DNA of 64,000 nucleotides from Agrocybe praecox (Eukaryota > Basidiomycota > Agaricomycetes > Agaricales > Agrocybaceae): contig OZ024851.1 of assembly GCA_964017145.1 (NCBI GenBank), positions 3,286,001 to 3,350,000 on the forward strand. Reading direction: 5' to 3'. Within the stretch, counting starts at the first letter, position 1; each line of letters opens with the position of its first letter. Shown one piece after another: positions 11,302 through 23,059 of this stretch. A program made the translations under genes and the position numbers. Below the pieces are notes generated by a model. It ran no database searches and had not been told where the DNA came from. It was given only the letters and a program-made list of their open reading frames with translations.

Positions 11302-12002
11302 TGAGTCTGTCGCTTATTTAATTTCTCTTGGAAAATTTCTTTTCGCCTAGATACACCTCCCCGGTTTGACTGGTCTCAAATTTTGCCTCCCAAGTATCGC
11401 TACAAGTAAAATAACAGTAGTCCTACTTGTTTTGTAATCCGGAGCAGAAGAATAGTACCTGTACCGGTCTCATCATTATACATACGCTACGCTACGTACC
11501 ATGCATTGAACCACAATCGTAGCCACTCACTCGCACGTCTATGCACTCTCCCTCCTTTCATCTGTACCAACAAGATCAGCAAGAGGTTTAGAACAAGATG
11601 ATTTCGTCTCACCTCACCTCTTCAACCAAACTCACAACGATTCACATCGTTTCACAGACTCTCGCTTCAGCAGGTCCTGCTCAGTGATAGGAAGGTTGTA
11701 TATGCTGCGAAGTTGAAAAAGTAATTGCTGCGTTTTCTTGAGTTCTGATACAGATGAGGTCTCGGTGCTTGTGGTTGTACCTACTATGCAAATTTGAGAA
11801 CCCTGGAAAGTGTAAAAACAAATGTGTACCATTGAATATATATGGTTGTTGGACCGATGTTTTTGGGAGTTAGAATATATAAGTATCAATAGGCGTTCAC
11901 AACGGATGAGACGTTAGATGCTCTGAGGGTAACCCAGATCAGCCGACATTCAACGGGCAGTCGTATAGATCACTAATGTTACTGTCAATTCATCGAAAAA
12001 AA
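11302..12002. other. no recognisable gene
   Basis: AT-rich spacer between the NACHT duplication and the first DUF6533 gene. Short frames are present but none has a recognisable domain or exon pattern. Confidence 0.5.
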
Positions 12003-13700
12003 TTAACGCGAAAATTGTAGAGTCGATAAAGTAACACCGTCAGTCAATGATCTCGTCTGCTTGTCCCCTGCCTTCTTGAGGTTGAGAATCATCCGTGGCC
12101 CCAGAACACCTATCATAACAATGGAATAAACGGCGATGATCTCGAAATCATAGCTCTTCTGTTCGGATTGAAGAGAAACGTTTAGCCCATCAACGGAAAT
12201 CCAATTGCCCTGCAACTCACAAAGCTCGTTTCCCACGTAATAAGACTAGCGGTGTGTATAAGTGCGAAACTGGAATGGCCAATAGTTTCCAGGCGGATAA
12301 TGTGTCATCTTAGACGCTCTGATAGTAGAGGAAATGTATACGCACGTTAGGAAATAGACAACCGAGTCACGCAGAATCGTATTCATCAAAATCATCCCGT
12401 AGTGCTCTTTTTGGCGCATAGAAAGAGCACTCATGTACCCTCGGTAGATAACCAAAATGCAGAGGAATGCTTCGAAGCATAGTTGAGGGAGCAGGAATGC
12501 GATTAGATTGCGAGAAAACGTCCCTGCCGAGCAAGGTCTCCCCGTGGGCCGGTCGGCGACAGAAACACTGGCTAAAGGAAGGGGTTAGTACTACTATCTT
12601 TATTTCGTTGCATAGTCATAGACGTGGTACATTTTATTCCCTCCAGATTTGAGATGATGACCCAAACTGCCAAGGTCGTGGTTAGGACGTAACATAGCAC
12701 CATAAATCCAAGTATTTTCCGAGCACGACAATAGATGGCGTAAACTCGTATCTGAAGGATTGCTATATATACGGAGCGCAATGAGAAGCTCGTACTTAAA
12801 TTGGGAGCTGTCAAAGTACCTTGGGCCAGAAAGGACGAGCAACCGTATGCCACTATGTCCGAAACATAGAAACGGAAGCCTATAAATATCAGTCAAACGT
12901 GGAGAGGGTGAGAGGTTGAAGAGGCTTTTACATCTGAAAAAAGGTGAGATGCCAGAGATTAAATTGGGGGTGATTTGCTTACAACTATTTCGAGTACAAA
13001 TTAGATGCTTTGAAGAATAGGGATCCGGCCGTGAACTCACTTTAACGGTCATGTATCGCTTGAATAAACCTGTGACGATACGTTGATCAGTTCACGCCTA
13101 TTGACGCACATGCCGATAAGTGTGTGATACCATATGTTCCGAATCTTCTAGGAATTAGATTTTTCTTTTTTTGAGATACGTCAAGTGAATCCTTACATTT
13201 CTGTGCCCAAAACATAATATCGCATCTTCGGATAGGTTGGTTAATCGGAAAAATGATTTCGTGGTACCCAAGTGATAAACACCTACTCACGATCAAGAAC
13301 AATACTTTGAGCACCGACCAGTTGCTTTTCTATAGGTCCAAGTATGTCAACGCAGCTCATAAATACGACTACGACACACGCGTACCCATATGTATTCCAC
13401 CTTACGTCGTGAACTATCAGGTAGCGACCTTAAGACGCACGTCCAAATGGGCAGCCTACCTCCTCTCCGAAGTTTATCACTGAGCCAACGCAAGTGTAAG
13501 TCTTTAGACCTGAAAATCCAAGGAAAAGGACTCACAGGAGTCGTATACGACGATTGAGAAACCCACGACTAAAGATCAATTTATGCACAAGCATCAAGAC
13601 ACGTTCGTAAAGAGAAAGAGGCTAGGCGCATACCTCGGAAATATCGCGTCACTTCGAGTTGTCGGACCTCTGCGATGAGTGCCTCTGTTGTGTCATTCAT
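12003..13700 (-). CDS. DUF6533-family seven-helix membrane protein (gene a)
   Basis: The start at 13700 opens with MNDTTEALIAEVRQLEVTRYF, close to the usual DUF6533 N-terminus. Resolved 5' exons: 13634-13700, 13536-13568 (33 nt, VVGFSIVVYD), 13460-13479 (20 nt, INFGEE), 13386-13400 (15 nt, VEYIW) and 13291-13329 (39 nt, NWSVLKVLFLI). Downstream blocks match the family: ILQIRVYAIYCRARK (about 12.73-12.77 kb), CILVIYRGYMSA with ILRDSVVYFL (about 12.33-12.47 kb), and the terminal VLGPRMILNLKKAG before the stop at 12003. The exons between 12.5 and 13.3 kb are not fully resolved. These are multi-pass membrane proteins found mainly in Agaricomycetes, without a known function. Reading appears intact where checked. 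Confidence 0.75.
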
Positions 13701-13785
13701 GGTAGGAGCGATAGAAGAAGTGGAAGAATGATTGACAATGTTCTAGATTGGTGGATAAGGGAAACACTGTTGGCAGGTTTTAATA

Positions 13786-13980
13786 CGTCCTGAAAAATGG
13801 TTATATCATATTTGTTAGACTAAATTTAGAGGCAGAAGAGTCTATGCGCACTCGGTCCCGCTCAGTGTATAAAAAACTGCTCCATCCAAATGATGAATCG
13901 ATCCCTTCAACAGGTCGATCATCATCATATCAAAGAGTCATTGAGCCGATTATTTTGGCCTACTCGGTGTGTTCGCCGTT
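13786..13980. repeat. dispersed repeat, copy 2
   Basis: About 195 bases matching 1443-1621 in order and orientation. It lies just upstream of DUF6533 gene a, which is read leftward from 13700. No coding frame or clear inverted ends; it could be a solo terminal repeat or a small non-autonomous element. Confidence 0.75.
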
Positions 13981-15059
13981 GGAGCAGTCCAGCTGTATGA
14001 CGTAGCTGGGCTCGGAAGAGCGTCGAGCAGCCTCGTACGATGGCGGTAGTGATACAAGGATGGAATCTATCCGGCAATGTACAGTGTTAAATTGGACGTT
14101 AGGCAGTCATCTAGTCAAATGGTTAGTCATCGTGATGGCAGTATCTGATTGGTCAATTACCATTTCCCAAATTTAGCTTTTTTTCCGGCGTTTCCCGAGC
14201 GGTGGAACTCAGCGACACAAAGACTCGAAAATCTAATCTCAACAATCTAGCATGACCTCTGGTGCAGATTGCACAACCATAACGCGTTGCACTGGTTAAA
14301 ACTTAACATAGGCAAAGAAAAAGGTTTATTAGTAAATTACGCGCCTCGATATCTAATGTTAAGACTATTGGATTAATCGGTTTGACGTACACCAAAAATG
14401 ACGTACGCTGGTCATAAATAGCGCCTACGGCTAAGGCCACCAGAGTTCGTTCAGCAAGATTGACATCCCAGTATGTTATAGATATACCTTGAATAAGGCT
14501 GAGATATCTTTGTCGTCTGAGTGCTCCATGAGTGCTGATTCTATAGCAGTCAAGGCTCTTCCTATAGTAACCCAGACAAAAGATATATTTCATATTTAAA
14601 TTTCTTATGATAGTGATACCTACCGACATCAATTAATGTAATAGGTACGGAAGTAAGTGCGATATATACCTGAAGTCGGAGTCTAGTTGCGACGGGGCTC
14701 AAATATCCGAGTAACTAAGCAAGGCTAATCTTAGAATGTAAGCCAAAACGACGAGCCTGTAGAAGGCCGTCAAAAACAGTCTTCTGCAGATGGGCCTCTC
14801 AGTTCTGCCAGGCACCGGACGTGATACGAAGGTCAAAGTCATTGGATCATGGTCGGCGGAAGGAAATTCGTGAATGACGACATATGAAAAAGAAAGGTGT
14901 TCAACGGCCAGCCGACGCGCGCAAAAGGACGGAGAGAACAATCGGTTAATTTAACAATAAGATACTATGATACATTTTGTTTTGAACATTGATATACTAC
15001 AAACGTATCAGAAAAGGGTGTTTGCAAAAGAGAGAGAGAGAGACATACCAGGTCGTAAA
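13981..15059. other. no recognisable gene
   Basis: Leftward frames exist here (for example within 14303-14632 and 14699-14941), but none shows a family motif. They could be debris of membrane genes. An (AG)n tract lies at about 15029-15042. Confidence 0.45.
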
Positions 15060-16771
15060 TCATTCCATTGAACTCCAATCATCATCATGTTCTAATTCAA
15101 TCGTTTCTAGGCTTGGTTCTCTGAACTCGTTGCGAACATTAAGGACGACTCTGCTTGAAAGAATGCAAGACATCGTGGGGGCAAAGCCATTCGGCGCCTC
15201 GCCGAGTGAAAGCTAAAAAGATATTACTACTCAAGTAGAGGTCATCCAGGAGGAACATACCCTCGCTGACGTCCAGAACACTAGGATGATCAGGTATATC
15301 ACAGCAAGACTAGCATTTGAAACGGAAGCGTCAGATTATCTTAGAAATGAATCATATGTGGAGAACTCACGCAATAAGATACAGAGTCGAATCTCGGATG
15401 AGGATGCGTATAAGCTTGTGTCCACGATGGAAGAATGGACCGCTGAACGTTATTTCCCTGATCCCCTTGACAATGACGAGTGTACAAAGGATGCATTCGA
15501 AAACGAGCGGTGGTATCCAACAAGCATATAGCCCAGAGATACGATCCGCGAGACCACAAACTGCTCCGCCGGGAAGCGGTATCGCTACGACTACAAATTT
15601 AGGTAAGGATTTGACGACACAAACTACGTGATGGGAAATCGAAACGCACTTTGCGCCGCGCGGAGGCTCACGAACAATATGCTCCCGGAGGAAACGAGGA
15701 CAGAAATATAGCATGTCAACATAAAGACCAAAATTCTCTTGTCCAGTCCATACAGCGCGTACGCTCTCATTTGAAGGATGCCTGTTCAATGCAAATTGAG
15801 GGATATCGGTTTTCGTTAAAGACAATGCTGTGCAAACCTTGAGCGAGCATGCACACTATTAGACCTGTCCATCCATCCCAATGAAAGTATTGAATGCCTG
15901 AAATATTCGGGTCAACGATATGCAAGGGAAATGATTTTGAGTATACTCACAGCTGAAAATATAACGTCATGATGAGCTCACTTAGCAAGAAACAAATAGA
16001 TCGATGAGGCGACATACAACTACAGGATAGACATGTGAGAACTCATTCCGATCAAGCAAATTATACGGATAATTGACAACTCACATCATTGGTCGGTTTA
16101 GCGAAATAGAACACTACGACGGCTGTCAGAAACAATAGAGCTTGCAGGCGTCGAAACTGGTACACTACCATAAGAGGCGAATCTATAACGAAGATCAGAT
16201 TTACGCCAGCGATAATGCACTCAGTGACCGTGCTAAACATACAGCATTGATCCCAGAACATAATATCTGTTCTGCGAGGTAGAAGCACAAGGCAAAAGGA
16301 ATGAATGAAGAATCGAGCGACAGGTAGACGAAATGGGAAGCTTACCAATATGAAAATGACCGAAGATAACGACCATGTCTTCTTCCTCTGAAAGCAAAAT
16401 CCTTCATATAAATTGGGGAGAACGGAGCTGCTATCTCAGACTGACGACGACGAACCCATATGAGGTCAACCTGAGAGAAATATAAGCCTTAAATATTCAT
16501 GAATCGTGATCCACACACACACACCTCGTCGCTGAATGTGATGACTGATAATTGATTTAAATAAAATATACGTAGCCGTGTAATAAACGAAAGCACAGTA
16601 CTTACGATGATCGTATATCACGAGGGTATTGGAGGCCACTAACAAACGAAGGGATTCATTAGCAGATCATTCAGTGTTTAGAACGTTGGACCTACTGCGG
16701 GCGTATCTTGTGCTTTGCACATCGTGGAGTAGTTGCAACCAGCTATCCCAAGAAGGTAAGGCCTGCGCCAT
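15060..16771 (-). CDS. DUF6533-family seven-helix membrane protein (gene b)
   Basis: The start at 16771 gives MAQALPSWDSWLQLL then QSTRYAR (exon 16696-16771). The fixed exon series follows: 16606-16638 (33 nt, ASNTLVIYDH), 16525-16544 (20 nt, ITFSDE), 16455-16469 (15 nt, VDLIW) and a 42-nt exon reading KTWSLSSVIFIL near 16.35-16.40 kb. Later blocks: NLIFVIDSPLMVVYQFR (about 16.14-16.20 kb), WIPPLVFECILC with ILIRDSTLYLIA (about 15.37-15.53 kb), and SSRVVLNVRNEF ending DDDWSSME with stop at 15060-15062. All family landmarks are present in order, so the gene is probably intact, though two introns were not pinned to the base. Confidence 0.78.
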
Positions 16772-19430
16772 AAACTACACGCACGCAGAAAGGGGAAAGG
16801 GCAGTTTGGCATGGAAGACGAGCGTCGCCCATATATATGTCTTCCAGGACGTGTTATATATAGATGGGTCGTGTTGGGAAAATATTTCAGTGGATAGTAC
16901 GGATCACACTGTAAGGACACCAGATATGCAGAACGGCAATGACATACCGCAAGCCCTATAATGTGAGCATACAGTAACTTGTTTGTTCCTAGATAAATTA
17001 TGATAAGAAGCTAGGGAACATTTATGATTGCCTACACCGGGTTACTGAGAAACAAAAAATGACAGCCCGCGGCGAAGATATATATAGTGTATCCTAAACG
17101 GAAGCAATTGTGAATGGGAGACAGTCCGTTAGAGCAAGCTGTCGCGCTCGAAAATGAGCAGGATATCCAGACGGGCTGAGGGGTCACGTCAGGCGGACGA
17201 AGTCCTAGTAACAGAATAGACTGACATACCATACATACTTCGTCATTCGAGACTCGAGTGCAGTGCAGCGCGCAATATAAGATGGCCACTTTCTCACTGA
17301 GGAAAACCACCATCAGCCGCTCATTTATGGGCGTCGGATACCTGATTTCTTAGAAAAAAGGAAGTACTGGGGCAAGGGAACTCCGGTATAAATATGACCC
17401 CGCTGAGCAGAAAAAATGGAGGCATAAGGACATTCTTGGTTATACCAAAGGTGGGGGAGACGAGAATACTTTTTGGCAGATACTTCATAATCAATATTTG
17501 ATTGACCGTAAATTCCCGCATTTTCCTATGGAGCGGTATACCAAGACATGGCAACTCCAATGCCAATACACCTGCAAGAGTGGGCTTAATACTCTTTATC
17601 GGGAATAGAAACACGTAAGAGGGCGTACGGGACAATTCCGTTTCTCTCCTAGCCTTATAAAGCACGATGCAAGGGTACTGCTGGGGAAATGCCAGCGCGT
17701 TCACCACCTCTCGCCTTCAAGAGATAGGCATCTTCAAGTTTCTTGCGGTGTGGATAGCAGGTATATCTGGGCCGACACAGCGTGGGGTGGAACACGTTCG
17801 CAAAGACGTTCCGTATCATCACCTTATAGCACCCTTTGCTCCTCTATTACCCCGAATTACGCGCCTTATAGAACTTCGCAAGAGAGCATAATCTTTACTC
17901 GTAAGATTAGGTTCACGTTTCACGCAGTCTCCTTCTGTTTGAGAGGCATATAGTACTGAGTGGGTCTGGATTGGGCAAGGATTAGGTTTAGAATAGAAAA
18001 AGCATGAACGCGTCACATGTCACATAAGAACTTGTGCGTCACAGCCCTGGATGACGGCCGAAGTTGCCGGCCGAAGCCGCCTAATGCAGGATCTGTTAGA
18101 ACTTAGAAGTAAGCTATCGTTGGATAAAACTTAGACCTCAAATATAGGATACATACGCTCCAAAGAGATAAAGAATGGAATCACGAATTAGGAGGCGTAT
18201 GACTCTGAGCCGTTGTCCTCGTTCAAAGATTAAACCTATGGAGTCCAGCCCCGTCGTCGCTCCTTAGACAGTCACAGAGCAAAGCAGCTTAAAAAGAACA
18301 AAAGTTTGTAAATATCTGTAGCGTTCCTAGAAATTAGTTTGTCTGTCGTATGGGTATGGACCTAACAAAAATGTTATGATATACTTATCTGATGTAGACC
18401 ATAAATCAGCATCTTTCGAAGTCAATTCAACACATTTGAGAGTCGAAGCCGGGCTTAAAAAACGGGAATCGTGAACTAATTTGAGTTCTCAATCAACATT
18501 CTGGTGCTGATACAACCCAGATTTTATCCGGCGTGGGACGCAGTGATAAACATACAGCAGAACTAAAGTACCAAGCGCTTAAATCCATCCCACATAGGTC
18601 TGATGGACGTTTCTCCTCACTTAACTGTACATATATAGGAGTCACCTGTAAGTATAACCTGAAACACAGCAAATGAAATACACCTACGTGATATGTACAA
18701 TGTAGGCCATAATGTTCCAGAGCCGATGAGTCACCACTATCCGCACCATCCGCAAAAAGCCGGCTTACTTCATTTACTAGTTATAGTTTGTTCCTGCTGT
18801 TTGAAACGAGAACCGAGGGACGACTGGTTTTTCTTACCCCGTTGAATCTTTATGCATTGATCATTGATCATCCCAATCACGGTTAAGTCACTGATACGCA
18901 GTACACCTGATTCATCTAGGCAGATTGTGGGATTAGTCTTCTATTTTCGTAGTCATAACTAGCCTACTAGACAGCGGCGGACATATTAGGAAGAAATCAG
19001 AACACACATGGCTGTCATATACTTCGTGAAAATGTCAGCGACAAATCATATCATTTCAGGTTTCCCTGGAGAGCTCCAATCCAAGGTGATATGCTTACAC
19101 ACACCGAATGGTCAGTGGTAAACGCAATTCAGCCAGTTTGTCGTCCTGTTCTAGTGGCAGTTCAAGGGCCAATTTCCTCGAACATGGGCAGCCTCCAAGT
19201 CCATAGATGAACGGAGCTGCTGCTACACCATGCAATGATCGCCGACAGGTGGTATAAGCGGTGGTATGTATAAACTTGCCACCTCTCGGGATGTAACATT
19301 GATGCCGTCTATCACAGGACCCCCTTTGATTTCGGTGACATTTTGGTGTTTCTCCATAAATGCAGAGGCCGACCATGATTACAGAAGTCATCGAGCCCTT
19401 CTTCCTTTCATCGTATCGCCGGCGACCAAC
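16772..19430. other. 2.6 kb without a recognisable gene
   Basis: AT-rich. A leftward open stretch at about 17321-17707 is hydrophobic but has no recognised motif. A tandem-like GTCACATGTCACATA sequence lies near 18015. A (CA)n tract sits just left of this stretch at about 16511-16523. No exon chain could be built. Confidence 0.45.
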
Positions 19431-21102
19431 ATGGCAGGACCTCTAGATCCTTCCCAATTGTCCCTGATTCAGGATCTTCAATTGGTAACACATACACGGC
19501 GTAGTTTTTTCTGCGATATAGATGTCGACGAGCACGACTGACAGCCACCTATAGTGGCCGCTACTTTTATTATATTCTATGACTACTGTGCGTTGCCTGA
19601 TACATTGCGGAATTTCCTTTCTGATTCATTCAGATAGGGATTACCTTCGATAGGGAGGTAACTAGTGTCATTGATTATGCTGAGGGAATTGATTGACACC
19701 ATTTGTACTCTCAAGGTCAACTTCATATGGGTATGCTACTCATACAACGTGTGCCACCTAAGTAAACTCAAAAAAAAGCTAGAGTAGCAAATGGTCTATT
19801 CCAAAGGCTCTTTTTCTTCTCGTAGGCATTATTTCATGCCATTCTGTCCGTAACAAGGCTCATAATCTCTTATAGATAAGATACTATGCCATTTTAAACA
19901 CGATGTAAGTCTAACTCCCTTCCTGGTGGAACAGCCCTCATTTCAAAAAACAAGGTTCGAAGGGACATGTGCGTATCATACTACTCCACTGTTCACTGTG
20001 TCCAGGCTTACAGAGTGACTCACAACGTTATTTCAGTACTCGTAGTCTTGGACGTAAGCGATCAAGTGAGTGCTAGACTTATATAGAAGTATAGTATTGA
20101 TAACAGATTTACAGACGTATGTACTTTCCATTTATCACAAAACGTGACGTCAACGGGTACAATCAAAACAGATGTACGCTTTCTTGTGTCTCTTCCTTGC
20201 ATTTATTGTGCTTATAATCATTCCTTTTCACCTCAGGCACTTTGTACGTTCGTTGGGAAAGCTTTTCTACGTTAATTACTGCTATCTTGGCACAAGGTAG
20301 ACACCGTACTCCAGAATGTATAAATTGAATCGAAAGGCTGACGCCCCGGTAAAGGTATTCTTCAGATACGAATATACGCTCTTTATTCCCGAAGCAAGGG
20401 AATACTGGCGTTGATGCTCACGTGCTACGCTATTGTTACAGCCTTTGCAGGATGGACGTTCTTTTCGAACGTCGGAGCTACAACGTGTAGGTCTTCCATA
20501 TCACATACGAAGAATGTTTGGTCTTATTATCTATGGCAATCTGAATAGCGGTTGTTGTGTATGTGCCCGGGGGGAATACATGCTCTTTCCCAGATTTCCC
20601 TCCTCTACTCTATGCGTTTTGGATTACAATGCTCGGTTTCGAGGGTATTCTTTGCGCCTTAGCTCTTTATCGAGGATATCAGACTGTACGAGATGGCCTC
20701 CCGCGTCAAAACGGCTTGACATTAATAGACGTGATCATTCGGGACTCAGCAATGATCTTCATTGTGTATGTTCTCGATACATATATTGACATTCATTAAC
20801 AACTTTTTTTGGTAGTCTCGCAGCTACATATATTGCATGTCTCGTTGTTTTCCTCAAGGCCCCGGTATGCCTCATTTTCTTCTTCGGAATAAAAATCATA
20901 ATAAACGTTGAATTTTTAGATAAATTTGTCCGTAATTCCTGCCGGATTTTCAATCAGTCTTTCTGTAGTTCTCGGCTGTCGCTTGATTCTAAACCTACGC
21001 GAGGCAGCGGTCGATCGAACTGAAAATACCATTCCTCTTTCCACTCTCGTTATAGGGGGGGACGACCCATCGAGTCAGTACACGACGTACTCAGAAGTCT
21101 GA
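19431..21102 (+). CDS. DUF6533-family seven-helix membrane protein (gene c)
   Basis: The start at 19431 reads MAGPLDPSQLSLIQDL. Exons resolved from the 5' end: 19431-19500, 19555-19587 (33 nt, AATFIIFYDY), 19638-19657 (20 nt, ITFDRE), 19716-19730 (15 nt, VNFIW), 19783-19821 (39 nt, KWSIPKALFLL) and 19876-19904 (IRYYAILNT). Further blocks in order: ILQIRIYALYSRSKG (about 20.35-20.40 kb), WITMLGFEGILCALALYRGY then IIRDSAMIFI (about 20.61-20.76 kb), LAATYIACLVVFLKA (about 20.82-20.86 kb) and GCRLILNLREAAVDR near 21.0 kb, ending TTYSEV at the TGA 21100-21102. Two exons around 19.95-20.30 kb are uncertain. A membrane protein of unknown function; the transposon-like element begins 200 bases downstream. 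Confidence 0.78.
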
Positions 21103-21301
21103 TATGGCTGTAACCATACCGGCTTTGATTAATCACCCGGCATTCAAATGCCCCAACTGATTAATGAAAGTGCTCATTAATTAGTTTCCCTTCCTATATA
21201 TATCTCATTGTAGGCGTTGTATAGGCGGCATTGTTGTAAATTTTCATTGTCACAAATTTTTTATTGATTAATCAGACTTCTGTCAATGCACCGTACATCA
21301 T

Positions 21302-21332
21302 TATGGTTGCCCATCCGCCGAAAAATTAAATT
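21302..21332 (+). repeat. left terminal inverted repeat
   Basis: A 31-base block starting TATGGTTGCCCATCC that is the exact reverse complement of 22968-22998. Past the exact block, similarity continues weakly inward (a shared ATATACA). The outer TA is best read as the target site copy, so the element proper starts at 21304. Confidence 0.92.
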
Positions 21333-21407
21333 GGTAGATATACACAAGTTCAACAGTATTTAAAATACACATGTCACGGCAAAACATATATAGATGAAGT
21401 ATTGTAT

Positions 21408-21632
21408 ATTATACCACATCAAGGTAGGATTACCCCACATCTGTGTCTGATTATAAGATATGAAAGTCGGTCACACCACATAGACATTGGATTATACCAC
21501 ATAAACACTGTATTATACCACATCAATACTGTATTATACCACATAGATATTGGATTATACCATAGATGTTACATTATACCACATGAACATTGTATTATAC
21601 CATATAGATATTACATTATACCACATGAACAT
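21408..21632 (+). repeat. subterminal 20-base iterations, left array
   Basis: About nine imperfect copies of a unit of the form ATTATACCACATNNACATTG, spaced about 20 bases apart from about 21491 on and more diverged before that. They face the left end of the element and mirror the array on the right side, as expected for transposase-binding subterminal repeats. Confidence 0.8.
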
Positions 21633-22302
21633 TGGAGAGCGTCTGATCGACGGGGAAGGAGGTCCAATGGACCAGACCTGGACTGGACCTTGGACATACA
21701 CGTGACGACAGAAATATTCTCGCTGAGGTCGCCAACAAGTCCAACGATGGTCTCTCCAGCACTTTGTCGCATTGTGTGACACTCCTTGAGAATCTTTTGG
21801 ACGCGTGCCGCCAACTTGCCGCACGGAGTCACTGAATATTTATTAAGAGGGCTTTAAAGGTGGTTCAAAATACATCCTGAAGTTTACTTGACTAGTTATT
21901 CGTACTTGACAACCCGATAGGAAACGGGGATGCAATTTTTATCTATAGCTACTCCGTCTATGCCGTAGACCCGTATATAGTCACGGTGCTGGTGTGATTT
22001 CGACATGGTTCATAGACGGCACACGGCACGGTGTGATCTCACGGGTAAGCCGTGCAGTGCCGCAATCAAGCGGCAGGTTGACACCAAGTCTACGCATTAT
22101 CCAAGGAGGTGTCACGCTCGGAGATCAAGAGAATTAGAGAGGTCTGAGTGAGGGCTATCTCACATTTATATTTCAGGTCCAAATCTGGTACAACTGGGGG
22201 CGGAGTCGTGTCTGATGTGCTATTAGTAGGTCCAGGTCTGAGGTACGTCCAAGGTTTGAGGTCTAACTGGACCTGTGACCCCGTCGATCCGACTTTCTGG
22301 AA

Positions 22303-22412
22303 CATTGTATTATACTATATAAATGTTACATTATACCACATCTATATGGTATAACACCACATGAACGTCGTATTATACCATATAGATGTCGCATTATACC
22401 ATATCTAACGTC
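22303..22412 (+). repeat. internal 20-base iterations, middle array
   Basis: Four or five further copies of the ATTATACCA(CA)TNNANGT-type unit, in the same sense as the left array but to the left of the nested palindrome. Some copies read ATTATACCATATAGATGTC. Confidence 0.7.
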
Positions 22413-22421
22413 GGGCTGTCC

Positions 22422-22707
22422 AACATACCTCGGCTATAATGCCGGACATGCCGACAACGAATGATTGCCACTTTGATCTAGTTCTGTTCCTTTTTCGGCG
22501 CATTGGCAATCAATGCGGAGCGACGGCTTGTCAGTGCACACGTATGCAGCCGACAGCGAGTCAAGGTACTTAGCGCAGTTGTATATACATATTCGCGCCC
22601 GAGCATTACAAGCCGTGGCTCTGAATTTATGGCCGGAGGGCCGAAACAAGGATCAAAGTGGCAATCAGAGTGCATCGGCATATCCGGCAGTATAGCCGAG
22701 GTATGTT
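22422..22707. mobile_element. nested palindromic element (MITE-like), 286 bp
   Basis: The left arm at 22422-22478 is nearly the reverse complement of the right arm at about 22651-22707. Both begin AACATACCTCGGCTATA from the outside and share GATTGCCACTTTGATC at their inner ends. Weaker pairing (CTTTTTCGGC against GCCGAAAC) continues inward. It therefore folds as a long hairpin. It sits inside the larger element; no clear target duplication was found at its edges. Confidence 0.75.
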
Positions 22708-22724
22708 TTACGACCTGACATTCA

Positions 22725-22885
22725 ATGTGGTATAATCCGACATCTATGCGGTATAATCCAGCACCTCTATGGTATAATCACACATCCTTTTGTATAATCC
22801 GACATAGGTCTTGTGTAAACAACTTCTTATGTTGTATAATCCCACATAGGTGTCGTATAACCACCGTATATGTTGTATAACTCAA
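22725..22885 (-). repeat. subterminal 20-base iterations, right array
   Basis: Six to eight imperfect units with GGTATAAT or TGTATAAT cores, in the opposite sense to the left array, running to within about 100 bases of the right terminal repeat. Confidence 0.75.
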
Positions 22886-22967
22886 GGTAAGACTCGTAAT
22901 ATCACTCTGTATATACAAAATGGGTACATTATATATTATTTTCCAGGTAGTATGTATGTATATACGA

Positions 22968-22998
22968 AATTTAATTTTTCGGCGGATGGGCAACCATA
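22968..22998 (-). repeat. right terminal inverted repeat
   Basis: Exact reverse complement of 21302-21332; ends in CAACCATA, with TA as the presumed target copy. It lies only 61 bases from the stop codon of the DUF5648 gene. Confidence 0.92.
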
Positions 22999-23059
22999 CT
23001 CCATTATGCGACTACAAGAAAGTTCTAATATAACTAGTGTAAGAACAATTCTAAATACG

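Larger units (their letters stand above)
21304..22996. mobile_element. non-autonomous TIR transposon-like element, about 1.69 kb
   Basis: Bounded by perfect inverted ends (21302-21332 and 22968-22998) with TA on both outer sides, as in TA-targeting DNA transposons such as the Tc1/mariner group. The interior has about 20-base iterations with an ATTATACCACAT core: rightward-reading on the left side (about 21408-21630), a few more at about 22303-22410, and in the opposite sense (GGTATAATCC) on the right side (about 22725-22870). A second palindromic insert lies at 22422-22707. No transposase-like frame of useful length was seen; the best frame is leftward at 21611-21832 and unrecognised. The element is therefore probably mobilised in trans or dead. 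Confidence 0.8.

Noticed and set aside
14303..14941. Leftward frames as an extension of DUF6533 gene b
   Set aside because: Gene b reaches its usual C-terminal block and a stop at 15060; these frames lie beyond it and show no family motif.
17321..17707. Leftward hydrophobic frame of 128 codons as another DUF6533 gene
   Set aside because: None of the family blocks (YD...E, VxxIW, RVYALY, RDS) could be found nearby, nor the 33/20/15-base exon series.
21408..21632. Regular 20-base repeats that at first look like a CRISPR array
   Set aside because: The units abut without unique spacers of constant length, vary within the repeat and are mirrored in the opposite sense at the other end of a TIR-bounded element. 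The surrounding genes are spliced fungal genes.
21611..21832. Leftward open frame of 73 codons inside the TIR element
   Set aside because: Short, no recognisable transposase or other domain, and no flanking exons that extend it. Treated as chance.
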